Below, one piece after another: positions 1-11,564 of a stretch of 64,000 nucleotides of DNA. The position numbers and the translations under genes were made by a program. Position 1 is the stretch's first letter. Each line of letters starts with the position of its first letter. A model generated the notes under the pieces. It saw nothing but the letters and a program-made list of their open reading frames with translations, did no database searches and was not told the origin of the DNA. The stretch comes from Prosopocoilus inquinatus (lineage: Eukaryota > Arthropoda > Insecta > Coleoptera > Lucanidae), in NCBI GenBank assembly GCA_036172665.1, contig CM069872.1, positions 20,873,001 to 20,937,000 on the forward strand, in the 5' to 3' direction.

Positions 1-508
1 GAGAGTGTAGGGTAGAGCGTTACCCCGAGGGTAATGACGGCTGATTCGTCCAGAGCGTTGCGAGTGCGTGGTAAAATTCTGAACGATTAGAGACGTCCTC
101 CGAGTGGTGCAATTTTTTATTATTACTTTTGTTACTATTACTACATGAATCTGAGTATTACAGATACAGACATCGGTTAATATTTAAATATTATTGATAT
201 CAACCCTTGTTCCATATTTAATTTTTGTTGTTTCCAAAAACAAATCATCAAAATCCTTAAAAAAAAATTTAGTAGGGAGAATAAATATATTTTATTTTAT
301 AAGGTATTCAATTTGTTTCGCCTCACATCTGTCATGCACCTATGATTTTACATATTGCGCATATCGGGCGAAATTCACCTCGCTCCTGACCGGGGAGTTG
401 GGAGCGCACACCGAGCGGAACGCCCTTGCGGTTTTAGAACGCTTCAAAGGCGAGGTGCGTCTAGTTTGAAATTGAATTTATGAACGGTTTTAGCGCACCC
501 CGGTATAA
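1..508. other. No supportable gene (left flank)
   Basis: I see no gene here. A 91-codon open frame at 194-469 has no recognisable motif and is probably chance. The stretch at about 475-500 (tttatgaacg...gcaccccgg) resembles 3642-3658 beyond the hAT element in the same orientation, so the hAT appears to have landed inside an older repeat. Confidence 0.5.
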
Positions 509-1154
509 CTCTCACCTAAGGTACTCGATCTCTGTCTAAGGAGACAGGTACTGCCATCATATGGTTTTGACACTTGACAGTGGGTATTTGACCTTGAACA
601 AGCGAGTTGTCAAAAATGACAAACTGAATATTTTATGTAAATCAGAACGTAAATGTAACGCAAATTATTTTAATTTCTATTTTATTAACGGCAAGAATAA
701 GTTTATAATAAACAAGGAATAATTTTACAATAAATCTAGACGTTAACGGTGCGAATATGACACAATAAACCGAAAAGTAACCAAAAAGCTTACGTGAGTA
801 TATTAGAAGCTTTCCAGGTAAAATATTAAGTTTACTTAAATCCCGAAACTATTTCAAGGCATAAATCTTTAAACGGTTGACCATATAAACAGAAGTTTCA
901 GTAATTTAGCTGTTAACTTTGAAATTAAAAATTGTGGACTGATTATAATTTTCCATCATGTTCCATGGGTAAGCTATTAGGTTCTGGATAATGGGACTTG
1001 GAAAATAATTGGATTAAGAGAATTCCAAAAACATTTAGGATAAATATGAAGTTTAGGATCCAGTCCAGAAACCATAGGTAATACCTGACAAAAAAGTTAC
1101 TTTTTAGACAGAACTTTCCCATTTATTATGTCATACCGCTTCGTAGACGCTTAA

Positions 1155-1290
1155 CATTACTTATAAGTAGAGAGCGGATTTATATGCGAGTAATTTTGAT
1201 GAAATATGCGCATATATATGCACTAAAAAATGATGAAATATGCACATATATATGCACTAAAAATGGCGAAATATGTGCAAGATAGGCCGA
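1155..1290. repeat. Left subterminal ATATGC repeat cluster of hAT
   Basis: Several near-identical motifs (AAATATGCGCATATATATGC, AAATATGCACATATATATGC, GAAATATGTGC) follow CTTATAAGTAGAGAGCGGAT. The last block is repeated in inverted form near the other end (AATCCGCTCTTTACTTATAA, 3415-3434). Such clusters commonly serve as transposase binding sites in hAT elements; that role is inferred here. Confidence 0.7.
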
Positions 1291-1454
1291 ACACTTCAAA
1301 TAATGCAGTAACTGGTCTACTGTGTTTTATGGGCATTCTTATTCAAATAAAAAACATTATATTTTATACAATTTATTTACATTTATTTGTAAATGCTTAT
1401 ATGAAGGAAGTATGTATATTATGTATGTACATTATTAAGTAAATATTATAACGA

Positions 1455-3038
1455 CTAAAAAAATCTTCGATTATAATTTACAACAATGTGTTTTTCCAAG
1501 TTCTCTACCAGGAAATTTTGCCTTTTATTTGACAAAATATTTTTATAAATTGAAAAACTCCTTTCAACATCCACGGAGGTAATTGGGGCATATTTAAAGT
1601 GACTCATAGCTGAAAATTCTACACTTAAGTCAATTTCAAAGTTTCCATTCAAAATTTCGTAAATTTCCTCAAGGGTTTTGAAGCCGCTATTTTTATCTAA
1701 AACGGATAAACATTTTTTATTTACTGAACTGCCGATTTTACCTGGAACTTTTGAAATATTCTCTTTAAATTCTTTAACAATTTTAACGGATTCTATTAAA
1801 GACATTTTCGGTTTTTCTAAATTGTTTATAGTTTGTATTACAAAACTGTAATGCATTTTGATGAAGTTCAGTTGATTTGCCAATGAAGTTTTTGTTACAA
1901 TATTTTGTGCCTTTGCAATAGCAGCACTATCTTGGGCATTAAACTCTACAACCAATTCCTTAATTGCTACAAAATGTTCAGCATAAAACATTGCCGCTTC
2001 CAACCAAGTTCCCCACCTAGTCAACACTGGTTCGGGAGGTAAAGGTACATTCGGCAATTTTTCCCTGTACAACTGAACTCGTAGGGGACTTTTGACAAAT
2101 ATTTTTTTAATGGTACTAATTAGTAGATTTACATCAGAAAATTCACATCTAATATGTTCAGCTACTCTGTTACATCCATGAGCTAAACAACTCACGTGAA
2201 CTAAATTTTTATAAATTGTTTTAAATTGCTGCCCGGCTTTAACCATGTAAGGGGCAGCATCTGATACCATAAGTAAAATTTTTTCAGTAGGAACTACATT
2301 AGGTGAGAAAAATTTCATAAAACATTCATTAACAGATCTTAAAATACTTAAATGATTAGTTTTGTCTAACTGTGTACAGGCTATTAAATAAGATTCACTA
2401 GGTTTATCTTCCCGCAAAGACCCTATTAACAAATTTACAATGTAACGCCCACAAGAATCAGTAGTTTCATCCACAATAAAATAAATATATTGATTTTCTA
2501 CGATTTTCTTGACTTCTTTTAGAGTATCGTTGTAGATGCGAGGCAGGTAATTTTTTCTTAACGTACTTTCATCGGGAACATTTTTCTTGGTATATTTTTC
2601 CAAAAAAATTTTTAAAATAAAATTTTGCAGTTTTTTCAAAGGTATGTTTGCACAAATCATCGCCTCGCATAAATCAGCATTAAATTCTTGTTGTTCATTA
2701 GATGAAGTCATCAACGACAGTCCACTGTCTAAGGGTAATTGAAATGTTTTCGATTCATTCATCTTCTTGCATTTTGACTTGTGTAGTTCTGTCCCGACAT
2801 GTTGTGTGACCGAAAATTTTCGTTGGGTTGGTATCTACAACAAGAACTTGAATTTTTTTAAACTGTCTGAACTTTCAATATTCAAGAACCAAGCAAATAT
2901 TTACCTAAGGAGGAAGAAAACAAACTTAAAACTTACCATTTTACTACAGGCTTTACAGAATGCGCTTCCATTGGTGTAAGCAAGCTCGGGATAGCTTCTG
3001 ATCCAGGAATTAAGCAGGCTCGAATTGTCTTTCGGCAT
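1455..3038 (-). CDS. hAT transposase, CGGBP1-like, two exons
   Basis: This is the cut-and-paste transposase of the surrounding hAT. Exon 1 is 2937-3038 (34 codons, ATG at 3038) and exon 2 is 1455-2834. The 102-bp intron 2835-2936 has a GTAAGT donor and a TTGTTGTAG acceptor, and the join keeps phase 0, giving about 493 residues. The first 60 residues hold a small zinc finger (FCKACSK, then QHVGTELHKSK, a C-x2-C...H-x5-H pattern) as in CGGBP1-like proteins. The RNase H-like core shows D in IVDETTDS and D in VSDAAPYM. The C-terminal dimerisation region has the conserved VDVERSFSIYKNIL with the catalytic E. There is no stop or frameshift. The exon model comes from reading splice sites and is untested by RNA. 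Confidence 0.85.
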
Positions 3039-3309
3039 ATTGCACTTCTCACAAACAAAAATACTTTTACGGAAGAACTAAACGTTCGCAGCAATAACCG
3101 ACTAATAATCCGTGAAGAAGTGATGAAACAATATTGCAAACATGAACGCCACACCGCATCGTTAAGAAAGTACTTGGAAATCCCTAATTCACTACTTGGA
3201 AAATTCTGCCTGCTTAAGCCCAAGAAGGGTGCAAACTAGACCCTAATTAATGCAACAATATGTTCTGACGAATTAAGAATTCAGGAAAAAATTTACTCAC
3301 TTCGACACA

Positions 3310-3434
3310 AATTCTTTCAAATATGCATATATATGCACGTTTTTAAGAAATATGCGAAAATTGAACAAAATGCTCAAATATGCAAAATATGCATGCAATA
3401 TGCATTTAGCATAGAATCCGCTCTTTACTTATAA
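3310..3434. repeat. Right subterminal ATATGC repeat cluster of hAT
   Basis: Multiple AAATATGC or AATATGCA copies in a 90-bp stretch mirror the left cluster. They are followed by the inverted copy of the left block at 3415-3434. They are candidate binding sites for the CGGBP1-like finger or the transposase of this element. Confidence 0.65.
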
Positions 3435-3629
3435 ATTTATACTTTGTCTCAATAAAATGGAAATTTAAATAATTTTGCGTCCTTTTTCGTCTTGACTTAC
3501 ATACAAAATTCCAGTTTGTCATTTTTGACAACCCACTCGTTCAAGGTCACATACCCACTGTCGCGTGTCAAAAACATATGATGGCAGTATCTATGTCCTT
3601 AGACAGAGATCGAGTGCCATACTCTCACC

Positions 3630-4125
3630 CGTTCGGGCGTCATTTATGAACGCACCCCAGCTGTTCTTACAAGTTGAAGGAATTTCTGCGACTGGCACTT
3701 TTCTTAGAATTAACGTCAAAGAAACTGATTCATGTATGTTCAATTATTTGATCCAGTATTCCACTTCACCTGGAAATCCGTCAGGCTAACATGTTTTTTC
3801 TTACATTGAACTAACGAATACAAACTATAACATTCTACCAATAAATAAAATTATTTATATACCTACCTATTTTTGATTCCCATTCTTTTATAATGCTTTG
3901 GCCCTTTTCTTAACGTTAAATGGTTGAAAATTTTCTTTCTGCTAAAGCAGTACATGAGAAATTCAGTAAATTTCGTTCAGTTTTAAAAATTGCCTATAAA
4001 CTTTTGTTGTATAGTTTTAATGCGTTCAAAACTGAAGCCTTCTGAATAGGTTGATTGAAACATATATATAACTGATTAGAATTGTGTATGTTATTCGGAC
4101 ATTGAAATAAAATGGGTCTAGGACA
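3630..4125. other. No gene seen
   Basis: AT-rich sequence to the right of the hAT element. I find no credible coding region. The open frame at 3565-3789 overlaps the transposon end and has no family motif. Confidence 0.5.
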
Positions 4126-4126
4126 A

Positions 4127-4235
4127 TTCGCCATCGCCGATTTGTCGTCGCCAATTCACCGTCGCCGATTGGTCGTAGGTACAATTCACCGCCGGAAAAC
4201 TCGGCGTCGGTAAATTCGCCGTCAGCGATTAAAGT
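4127..4235. repeat. Degenerate minisatellite, TCGCCGTCGCCGATT-like
   Basis: About seven imperfect copies of a 14-17-bp GC-rich motif (variants of TCGCCATCGCCGATT, CACCGTCGCCGATT, CGCCGTCAGCGATT) occur in a very AT-rich surround. Spacing and sequence both vary. Any function is unknown. Confidence 0.65.
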
Positions 4236-4683
4236 TTTAAGTCCAGGTACATATCCAAATAATAATATACCGATAATTATATGTAAATAAAATAAAGAAG
4301 TTAACATAATTATTGGAAAATAAAATAATTTGTTATTAATTAAATCTGATACATAGATAAAGAAACAGATAAAAAAATTTGGTCTTCCAGGAAGTATTTC
4401 TTATTCTTCAGGGTGTTCGTAAAATCCCTCCAATTCTTCTTTTTTATATTTTCAGATTCTGCTCAAAATCATATTGATTATCATATCAATCAAAATCACT
4501 ACACATCAAAAGTCGACTGCTTTCAAAATATTGATTCATGAAAGCTCGTCATTTAAAATTATAAATTGAAAAAGGGGTTCCATTAAAAAAAAAAAAAAAT
4601 AGAATTATGATAATGTGTACGTACAGCACCATTTTGTTCGTAATTTTGTCTTACGGTGATCGCACTGTAATTAGGAATTTATT
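4236..4683. other. No gene seen
   Basis: AT-rich spacer with an A15 run near 4586. It holds no supportable feature. Confidence 0.45.
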
Positions 4684-5864
4684 TTAACTTGAAATAGAAA
4701 AACAATAGTAAAGTCCCACACTGCCACAAGTACAATAGGGAGAATCATTGACACGTATCTTATGCAAGTGAAATTGAGAAAGACAATAGTTGAATCGCAT
4801 TCTGCAAATTGTTGTGATTGCTTTTCTTGGTATTGTAAACGATTTAAACCAAGGCTCGAAAGATACCTTGGAAGCAATTTTAAAGTACCATTTGGCTCTT
4901 GTTCTTGTGAATATTTCCCAATCCTTTTGCCAATCAGTTAAAATATCTTTTCTCACCGAAATATATAAGTCGTGTCGTATATAGATTTCACTGAATTTAA
5001 TAACTGTCTTGATGAATCGCCTCGTCTTGCAAGCACATCAGCTCTTTCATTACCCACTATGCCTTTGTGACCAGGAATCCAAACGAAATCTATTTCATAA
5101 TTTTTCTCTAATAGTTGAAAATATGTCTTCTTAATTGCTAAAGTCAATTAATCCGATATGGCGAGAATACCAGTACTTTTAATTAACTGTAATGCACTTT
5201 GAGAATCTGAAAAGATTACAGACTTTGTCCATCTATTAAGTTGAATTAATTTTAAAGCTTCCTTGATCACCAACATTTCGGCTCTACATATATTAGTTTG
5301 AGAATTAATTTTTAATTCCTTCTCATATTTTGTCTGCGGACAAAATGTACCAATTCCTGCACCTAACGAAAAATCTGACTTAGATGCATCTGTGAAAATC
5401 CATTTCGCATCGCACCATTTAATATTTGCAGATGCTGTAAATACTTTTTGAATTAGCGGAATCGGAAATTTAGTCAAATTAAATCTATCAGAAGGGGATA
5501 ATTCTACATTTACCAGGTTCATTTGATGTTTATATTGGTTTATAAAGCAGGGAAGATAGGGAGTTTTTTCAGTCGCCATTATTAAATGATTATATTCATT
5601 GAAAACTTGCAGAAAGATAGGAGGTAATTGTCGATTCCAAATATTCGTCCTTCGAGAGGTTATTAAAGTACATAATTGTTTTAATTTGTGAATGGTAGGA
5701 CTGTTGAAACTACATAATTTAAAGATCATTTTAGCTGCTAAAAAATTGCATCTATATATTAAAGGGGCTTCTCCAGCTTCTGTTAATAGGGCAGCTGTAG
5801 GAGTAGACCTCATAGCTCCTAGACACAGTCTTAGAGCTTGATATAGAATTTTGTTTAATTTTTC

Positions 5865-6373
5865 AAAAAAATTTTGTGCAAATCGTTTTTGATTGCAGTG
5901 AGAACCTCGAACAGCCTCTGGACAGCTGTTTCAGCCCTGCTTGGGGCTTCTTCAGCAGAAACGTAGCTCGACATTCCCACTGCAGACCAAAAACGATTTG
6001 CCCAATTTATTCGCAAATGCGATGTAAGAATGATGAACGTATAAAATAGCGACATCTTACTATCGCTTTTTGACCTAACATTGCAGTAGGATAGACAAAT
6101 TTAAGCGGGATTTGCTCCTAATGAGTCCCCCATGCAAGGCGGCCATGCTTGCTGTCAAAGCATAATGAAAGATTTTAGAAAAATTTTGTGCAAATCGTTT
6201 TTGATTGCAGTGAGAACCTCGAGCAGCCTCTGGACAGCTGTTTCAGCCCTGCTTTGACAGCAAGCATGGCCGCCTTGCATGGGGGACTCATTAGGAACAA
6301 ATCCCGCTTCAATTTGTCTATCCTACTGCAATGTTAGGTCAAATAGCGATAGTAAGATGTCGCTATTTTATAT
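5865..6373. mobile_element. Fold-back retrozyme-like element, copy 1
   Basis: About 510 bp, flanked by a 12-13-bp duplication GTTTAATTTTTC(A) at 5853-5865 and 6374-6386. It contains the same unit as the element at 20.1-21.05 kb. A minus-strand stretch with one whole hammerhead ribozyme and the start of a second unit runs to about 6255, then flips to plus-strand sequence to the end. The flip falls inside ribozyme stem II of the second unit (ccctgct joined to ttgacagcaagc). The outer ends match those of the other copy. The duplication in the LINE frame shows this is a true insertion. Confidence 0.8.
5907..5971 (-). ncRNA. Hammerhead ribozyme, type I, short helix III
   Basis: Read on the minus strand, the core is CTGAAGA, stem II AGCCC/GGGCT with a six-base loop, GAA, then ACAG/CTGT as helix III, and a C17 cleavage base. 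Helix I is TCTG/CAGA plus an outer six-pair helix TCGAGC/GTTCGA, where one position is a G-U wobble compared with the other copies. All conserved core bases of the hammerhead are present. The second unit of this element (about 6215-6256) has only the 3' half. Confidence 0.8.
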
Positions 6374-6410
6374 GTTTAATTTTTCAGTTATGGATTTATT
6401 TCCAAACTCT

Positions 6411-6536
6411 GTCAGCCTGACGTTACTTGGCAACTGTGAGATTGACGTCTGTCACCTTGACGTCGCTCCTTCTGTCAGTTTGACTTTACTTGACAACTGT
6501 CAGACTCACGTCTGTCACCTTGACGTCCTTCCTCGG
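6411..6536. repeat. Two 63-bp tandem repeat units
   Basis: Units at 6411-6473 and 6474-6536 share most positions, including GTCAG at the start, CTTGRCAACTGT and CGTCTGTCACCTTGACGTC. They lie at the truncation point of the LINE fragment. Their origin was not recognised. Confidence 0.7.
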
Positions 6537-7116
6537 GTTGCTACGTGACGGACGGAACCCTGCAAACTCAATGCATGCATTGCTTCACCTTCAGACACGA
6601 TTTTAGGATGCAGTTTTTGTACTTCTGATAATTTTGTATTCTCTTCAATCAACGATTGGAAGATGTGGAATGATTGTTTAATACATAATTATTGTTCATT
6701 ACTTAACAGTGAGTAATTTTACTTGAATGTTTGATTGTTCACCTAAAGTACTATTCGAAGACAGCGATTGCGCCGGTGTAGGTTTGCTAGTTTTATTTCG
6801 GCGTCGCAAATTACACTATAACCTAAAACAGTTCGTTTCAAAATGTTCTGTTTCATTCAATCCATCAAATTCGTTCAATGATGATATGATTTTAAAAGAG
6901 TTAAACGGATTTCTAAATTTCTATGATTCCCTTGAAACAATGCTAAGTAATTTTTGAATCTTGTTACTGATGATTTGATTTGTGCACGTTTTGCGATTAG
7001 CGTTTTTTTTTGTCAGCCATAATTAAATTCATGCATTTTATTAATTGGGATTAACGAAACGGATGGGAGTTCTGATTGGAGACCCACTTTGTTGAATTGG
7101 AAATCATTTTTTTTTA
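6537..7116. other. No supportable gene
   Basis: Spacer between the LINE fragment and the second hAT. A 76-codon open frame at 6727-6957 shows no recognised motif and cannot be called a gene from sequence alone. Confidence 0.4.
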
Positions 7117-7124
7117 CCTGGAGA

Positions 7125-10100
7125 CAGGACCGTGTGGTAAATCTTCTCAGTATGATGCAAGTCTTCGAAATGCCGCCCTTTATGTTTTTTTTTTAATAAC
7201 CTTCGATTGCATTTTAAAGAAAAAACTGCACAAAATTTACGAATATTATTTTTATTTAGGAAAATAAACAAATATAATAGTTACAATTACCTTTAACTTT
7301 AATTTTAGCAAATTCGTCAATTAGGAATGTGTAGTCTAGAGTGGCAGCCAGTGTAGATTCAATAGAAATTAATGACAGATTTCTAAGTTTTGTTTGGCTT
7401 ATTGAACTTCTTAAGTAATGTTTTATTAATTTTAATTTCGAAAAACTTCTTTCTCCACTAGCTACAGAGACAGGAAGTGTTAATAAAATTCTCAGAGCTA
7501 CAGCAGTATTCGGATACAAAGTAATTAGGTTATTTTGGGACAAATAATTTAAAACATCGAAAGGGTTCATAGAATACGGTAGCATGCGAGACACATCACG
7601 TAATTCTTCTTGAAGATCACTTGCATTTATGTCTGATTCATTTTCGACCGAAAGTATTGACTGGAGACCGTTACAATAATTTTCTAACGTTTTATCATCT
7701 GTACCTTTGAGTTTGAAAATGTCATATAAAAACTGAAAATTTTTGCTATGTGTTTCTAGAAGTGTGAATCGTTCATTCAGAGAATTAAGAGTAATGTCAA
7801 GCATGTAATAGAAAAAGTTTATTTTAAATTTATTTTCCTCTGTTAAGGGTTCATCAATAGCTTCATAGTCAAACTGACGTTTTTTTCTTCTGGCTCTAAC
7901 TTCAGTTTCGGCAGGAAATTCTGTAGTGCATTCAAGATTCTGTGCAATCTCATTAGCAGCAATTTTCATTTGTTCATAACCAGATTGTCTATAACTTTTC
8001 ACCTTTTGTATGGTGTCTCATAACATTCTTACGCAATCTGACAAATTTATAGTTACAGATTGCAATAGTTTCGAGACTGAATTTATTTCAAATAAAATAT
8101 CGTACCAAAGAATTACACCGCATAGAAACTTGTAATTTTTAATATTTCTTGCTAACCCTTTTGCTTTAACTTTAATTTCTGCATCTATGTTGACGTTTTC
8201 TATCATATGAAATAATGCATCATAGATTTCGCAAAGTTGAAATCGTAAAGGTCTTAACGCGTCTACTCTACTTGACCACCTAGTAGCACTCAATGGTTTT
8301 AGAGTTAATTGTGAAACATATTTTTTTAACACTTCCCAACGCTTTGTAGAACCAGAAAAAAAAAGTGTAAAGTTCTTGTACAACAGAAAAAAAAGTTATT
8401 GTTTCTGTAGAAGATGCTGCATCATTCACAACTAGGTTTACAGAATGGCATGCGCAGGGCACATAAAACGCCCTTGGATATTTTTCAAATATTCTATTTT
8501 GTACACCCTTTCTTATTCCTTTCATATTAGCTCCGTTGTCGTAGCCTTGCCCTCTAAGCCACTTTAAGTCAAAACCTAACTTACCCAAATGTGTTAGAAT
8601 AAGTTCTGTCAAACCCTTTCCGGTTGAGTCACTAGCTTCAAAAAAGCCAATAAAGAATTCTTCAATTTCATATTTATCTTGAGTGGAATTAAAAGCGACA
8701 ACTCTTATTGTTAATGATAGCTGTTCAATATGACTTACGTCTGGGGTACAATCTGCGATTATCGAAAAATATTTAGCGATTTTTGTTACATCGACAATTT
8801 TGTTTAAAATTGTATTTCCCATCAAATTTATCAATTCATCTTGTATATTATTGCTTAGATAAGTCACAGACCATTTATCAGACTCGCGTTGAACTCTCCT
8901 GATATGTTCTTCCGTAATTCCGTTATTAGCCTGAAACAAATGTTCAGTTGTTCCACGAAAAGCTAAACATCGTGAGGCCAATAGTCTAATTATTGAAATA
9001 ATTCTTTTTAGAATTCCTCTCCAATGCTGAATTTCCATATCCATAATTCGTTGATATTCAGCGTCAATAGTTTTTTTCTGCTTTAATCGAATGTCCAATT
9101 CTTTCCATGCTCTAAAAGCATTTCTATGATTTACAGACTTTTCGTGCATTGTGAGAGCTCTTATAAGATTTCCCCAGTCAGAATAGCCTTTTTTGGGCCA
9201 GTCGCTAATACTAGACGAATTATTATCAAATAATATACAACAAAAGCAAAAAACGGCATCATTTGTAACAGAGTAAATCAACCAACTTCTCTCAACGACT
9301 TCACCATTGCTCAATACTTTTAAATAATGCGAGGGCGAAAATCTGCGCCTTCCTTTATTAATAGGAAACTCGAATTCTTTAATTTGATGTGGACCCCTCT
9401 CAACCAATATTTGACGAGTTTCGGATGACATGCAGAAAGGATTCCATAATGCAGGATCAGAAGGAATCAGCTGGCTGTCATCTGCCACTGCTACCCGGCT
9501 CTTGATGAATATCTGATGGTGTTATTTCTTGGTTTCTTTCCACAACTTCTGGAATTGATTGGAGCGGCACTGAGTTTTTATTTTCCAAATCCAGAGTGGT
9601 TACTGTTGATGTGGATGCGGACGGTTCCTCTAAACAGGACTGTTGTACCAAGAATTCCTTCATAACATAGCTTAACTGTTTTTCTTGTTCCTCTTTCTTT
9701 AAACGCTTCTTTTTGTATTGACTTTCAGACATTTTTTTCCTTTTATGTTCCATACTCTAATAAAAATATTAAATAATCATACATTGGCAAACATTTTAAA
9801 CGTGTGATGCACTCAGTCCATGCAAATCCTACCTTTTTAATTCGAAGCCGCAGAGCCACAACACAGTCACTTTCAATGATAATAAGTAACTTGCTACTTC
9901 TGGAGACAAACTAACATTAAAGTCAAATATTGTGAATAATTTTAAGAACTATCAACACGTAACACGTGCAAATGTCTTTTGTGATAATTGCCGCCTCAGC
10001 TTTTATGAACGGCCGCGCGGTATACTACAAACAAAAATAATGGCTTAGCGCATTTTTCGACCAGCGCTCGCCAACAATGCACTTTTCCAGAATCCGATAT

Positions 10101-10307
10101 CAAAGAGTACCGAAAGTTTAGGCAGAGGAACGTGTTAAATCATAAATCGTATACATCAATATCAGAATAACATATAGAAAAGCGGTGCTTAAAGATTTTT
10201 AATTACTGAAAATTTAAAATTCTATTTTGATATCCCTGCTTATGCCGCCCCCTTATGATGCCGCCTGTTGCGGCCGCCTCTCTGTATCATAGCACGGCAC
10301 GGCCCTG
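7125..10307 (-). mobile_element. hAT transposon with TTF/ZMYM-type transposase
   Basis: The 8-bp target duplication CCTGGAGA is perfect at 7117-7124 and 10308-10315. The ends are short inverted repeats CAGGACCGTG (left) and CAGGGCCGTG (right, inverted). The 3.18-kb body carries one transposase gene on the minus strand, broken by two frame changes and one stop, so this copy cannot make its own transposase. Confidence 0.87.
7256..9753 (-). pseudogene. hAT transposase with TTF-type finger, broken
   Basis: This is a ZMYM1-like hAT transposase read as four blocks. 9478-9753 is a Lys-rich N-terminus. 8280-9488 holds the TTF/MYM-like Cys region (VFCFCCILFDN) and the start of the RNase H core, with D in SIIADCTPDVSHIEQLS and D in GYDNGANMKG. 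8018-8383 has the conserved LSATRWSSRVDAL. 7256-8002 contains the C-terminal dimerisation region VASGERSFSKLKLIK with the catalytic E. Frame changes lie near 9480 and 8330, and there is an in-frame stop near 8018. The first frame change could be an unrecognised intron. Length and domain order match the family. Confidence 0.85.
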
Positions 10308-10315
10308 CCTGGAGA

Positions 10316-11087
10316 CGTAATTTCTTAAAAGATGGTTTGCACATTCTATTTTCTGTACTATAAAGGTTCTCTAAACAGGGCTTTATTAGTATAATTTGAT
10401 CTTTCTTTGGGAAACAGGAAAATAGAAGATTCCACCACTTATGGGCCCCAAGACTGGTTTTCTCCGCGTGTACAAACACACACACTCACTCATGTTATGT
10501 TTTCTTGAAGGGGTTTCTAGAGGATTAAACTGCTATGATAATTCAATCGAATGATTGAACGATTAGAAGGATAACATTTTGGAGACTCTCGTTAGGTACT
10601 CCCGGTGGATACTCATTTAATTTTTTATTCGCTCCGGCCGCCGAGCCAAAATGGTTCTTTAAGAACGTCCCTCCCTCTCTCGCTCATCTTACAGACGTTA
10701 CAATGTTTGCCTAAATCAGGGGGCAAACTTTAATAAGCTTTTAACATTAATTCGGCACGACGGGGAAGGAGGAAACATAGTCGCAGGGTTTCTGAGGTTA
10801 AGGCGATCTGAAATTATTATTGTTATGATTACAGTATTTCCTGTTCAGCTCATTATCTCTTCTGAGAAAATTTATATTAAAATAAAACAGATTAAATTTC
10901 ACCCGCAGTAATCAAATTAAATTAAAATTTCCAATAAAATATAAGATCGACTAATGGGGCGTTTACAGTACCAAAGGGTTTGCTTGCGTAATTTTTTTTG
11001 TATACACTTGAATCACGATCACCAACAAGAAATGCATATTTTACTCCGTGCATTTTCTTACTACGTTTAAATCCTTCTAATATAACA
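10316..11087. other. No gene seen
   Basis: Spacer with mixed composition. An 81-codon open frame at 10240-10485 overlaps the hAT terminus and is not credible. I see no repeat structure of note. Confidence 0.45.
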
Positions 11088-11564
11088 CGGAGAAAAAAAT
11101 CTAATGTCAGATGTACATTACAATTAATGTAGAAAGTTTATTGTTATTTTACTGCAATTGTGCAATCTTATTTTAAAATAATGTAATTTATACAGGCGCA
11201 CGAGTAAATTTTTACATTATTTTGAAGTAAATAATTAAGATATTTCTAATGTGATAAACTGTATGTAGGGGAGAGCGGGGATGGTTTGGACACTTCTGTT
11301 TTATTGATAAATTTTATCACGGTAGTTTACGGTAAGCGGCTGGTAGATTGGAATACAAAATCATAATTCTTTTGTCTTAAGATTGCACATTTTATTTTTA
11401 ACGTAAATAAATTTTTATTATTACAAAAAAATATTTCGTGGAAAGAAACTTTTGTCCAGAGTATCCCCGCAACGGGGGACAGATTGGCCAATATTTTAAA
11501 ATATCAATATCACTTTTGAATTGATGAAATATAACAAATAATAACAAATAATAATAATCTAAAT

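Larger units (their letters stand above)
517..3621 (-). mobile_element. Complete hAT transposon with CGGBP1-like finger
   Basis: The ends are inverted repeats: TAAGGTACTCGATCTCTGTC on the left and TATGGCACTCGATCTCTGTC reading inward from the right. Imperfect similarity continues for about 110 bp (517-627 against 3512-3621) and includes shared blocks such as ACTGCCATCATATG. The 8-bp sequence CTCTCACC stands directly outside both ends (509-516 and 3622-3629), the target duplication size expected of hAT. Inside lies one spliced transposase gene on the minus strand with no break. Both subterminal zones carry clusters of an AAATATGC-type motif. An intact gene plus perfect duplications suggests a young, possibly still mobile copy. 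Confidence 0.88.
4684..6410 (-). pseudogene. LINE ORF2 3' fragment with RNase H domain
   Basis: This is the C-terminal part of a non-LTR retrotransposon polyprotein: post-RT region, RNase H, then a C-terminal Cys motif. RNase H motifs are clear: FTDASKSD, AEMLVIKEAL, FSDSQSAL and WIPGHKGIVGNERAD. Upstream is the linker LRLCLGAMRSTP and downstream SPYCTC. There is an in-frame TAA at about 5148 and a frameshift near 4955. The frame continues upstream of the fold-back insertion (5865-6373) as GNKSITEKLNKILYQ, so that element inserted into it. The element is 5-prime truncated near 6410, where 63-bp tandem repeats begin. RNase H-bearing LINEs of the I/R1 group are the likely source; the exact clade was not determined. 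Confidence 0.8.

Noticed and set aside
3565..3789. 74-codon frame across the right end of hAT 1
   Set aside because: It spans the transposon terminus and the target duplication, so it cannot be an ancestral gene; no motif is present.
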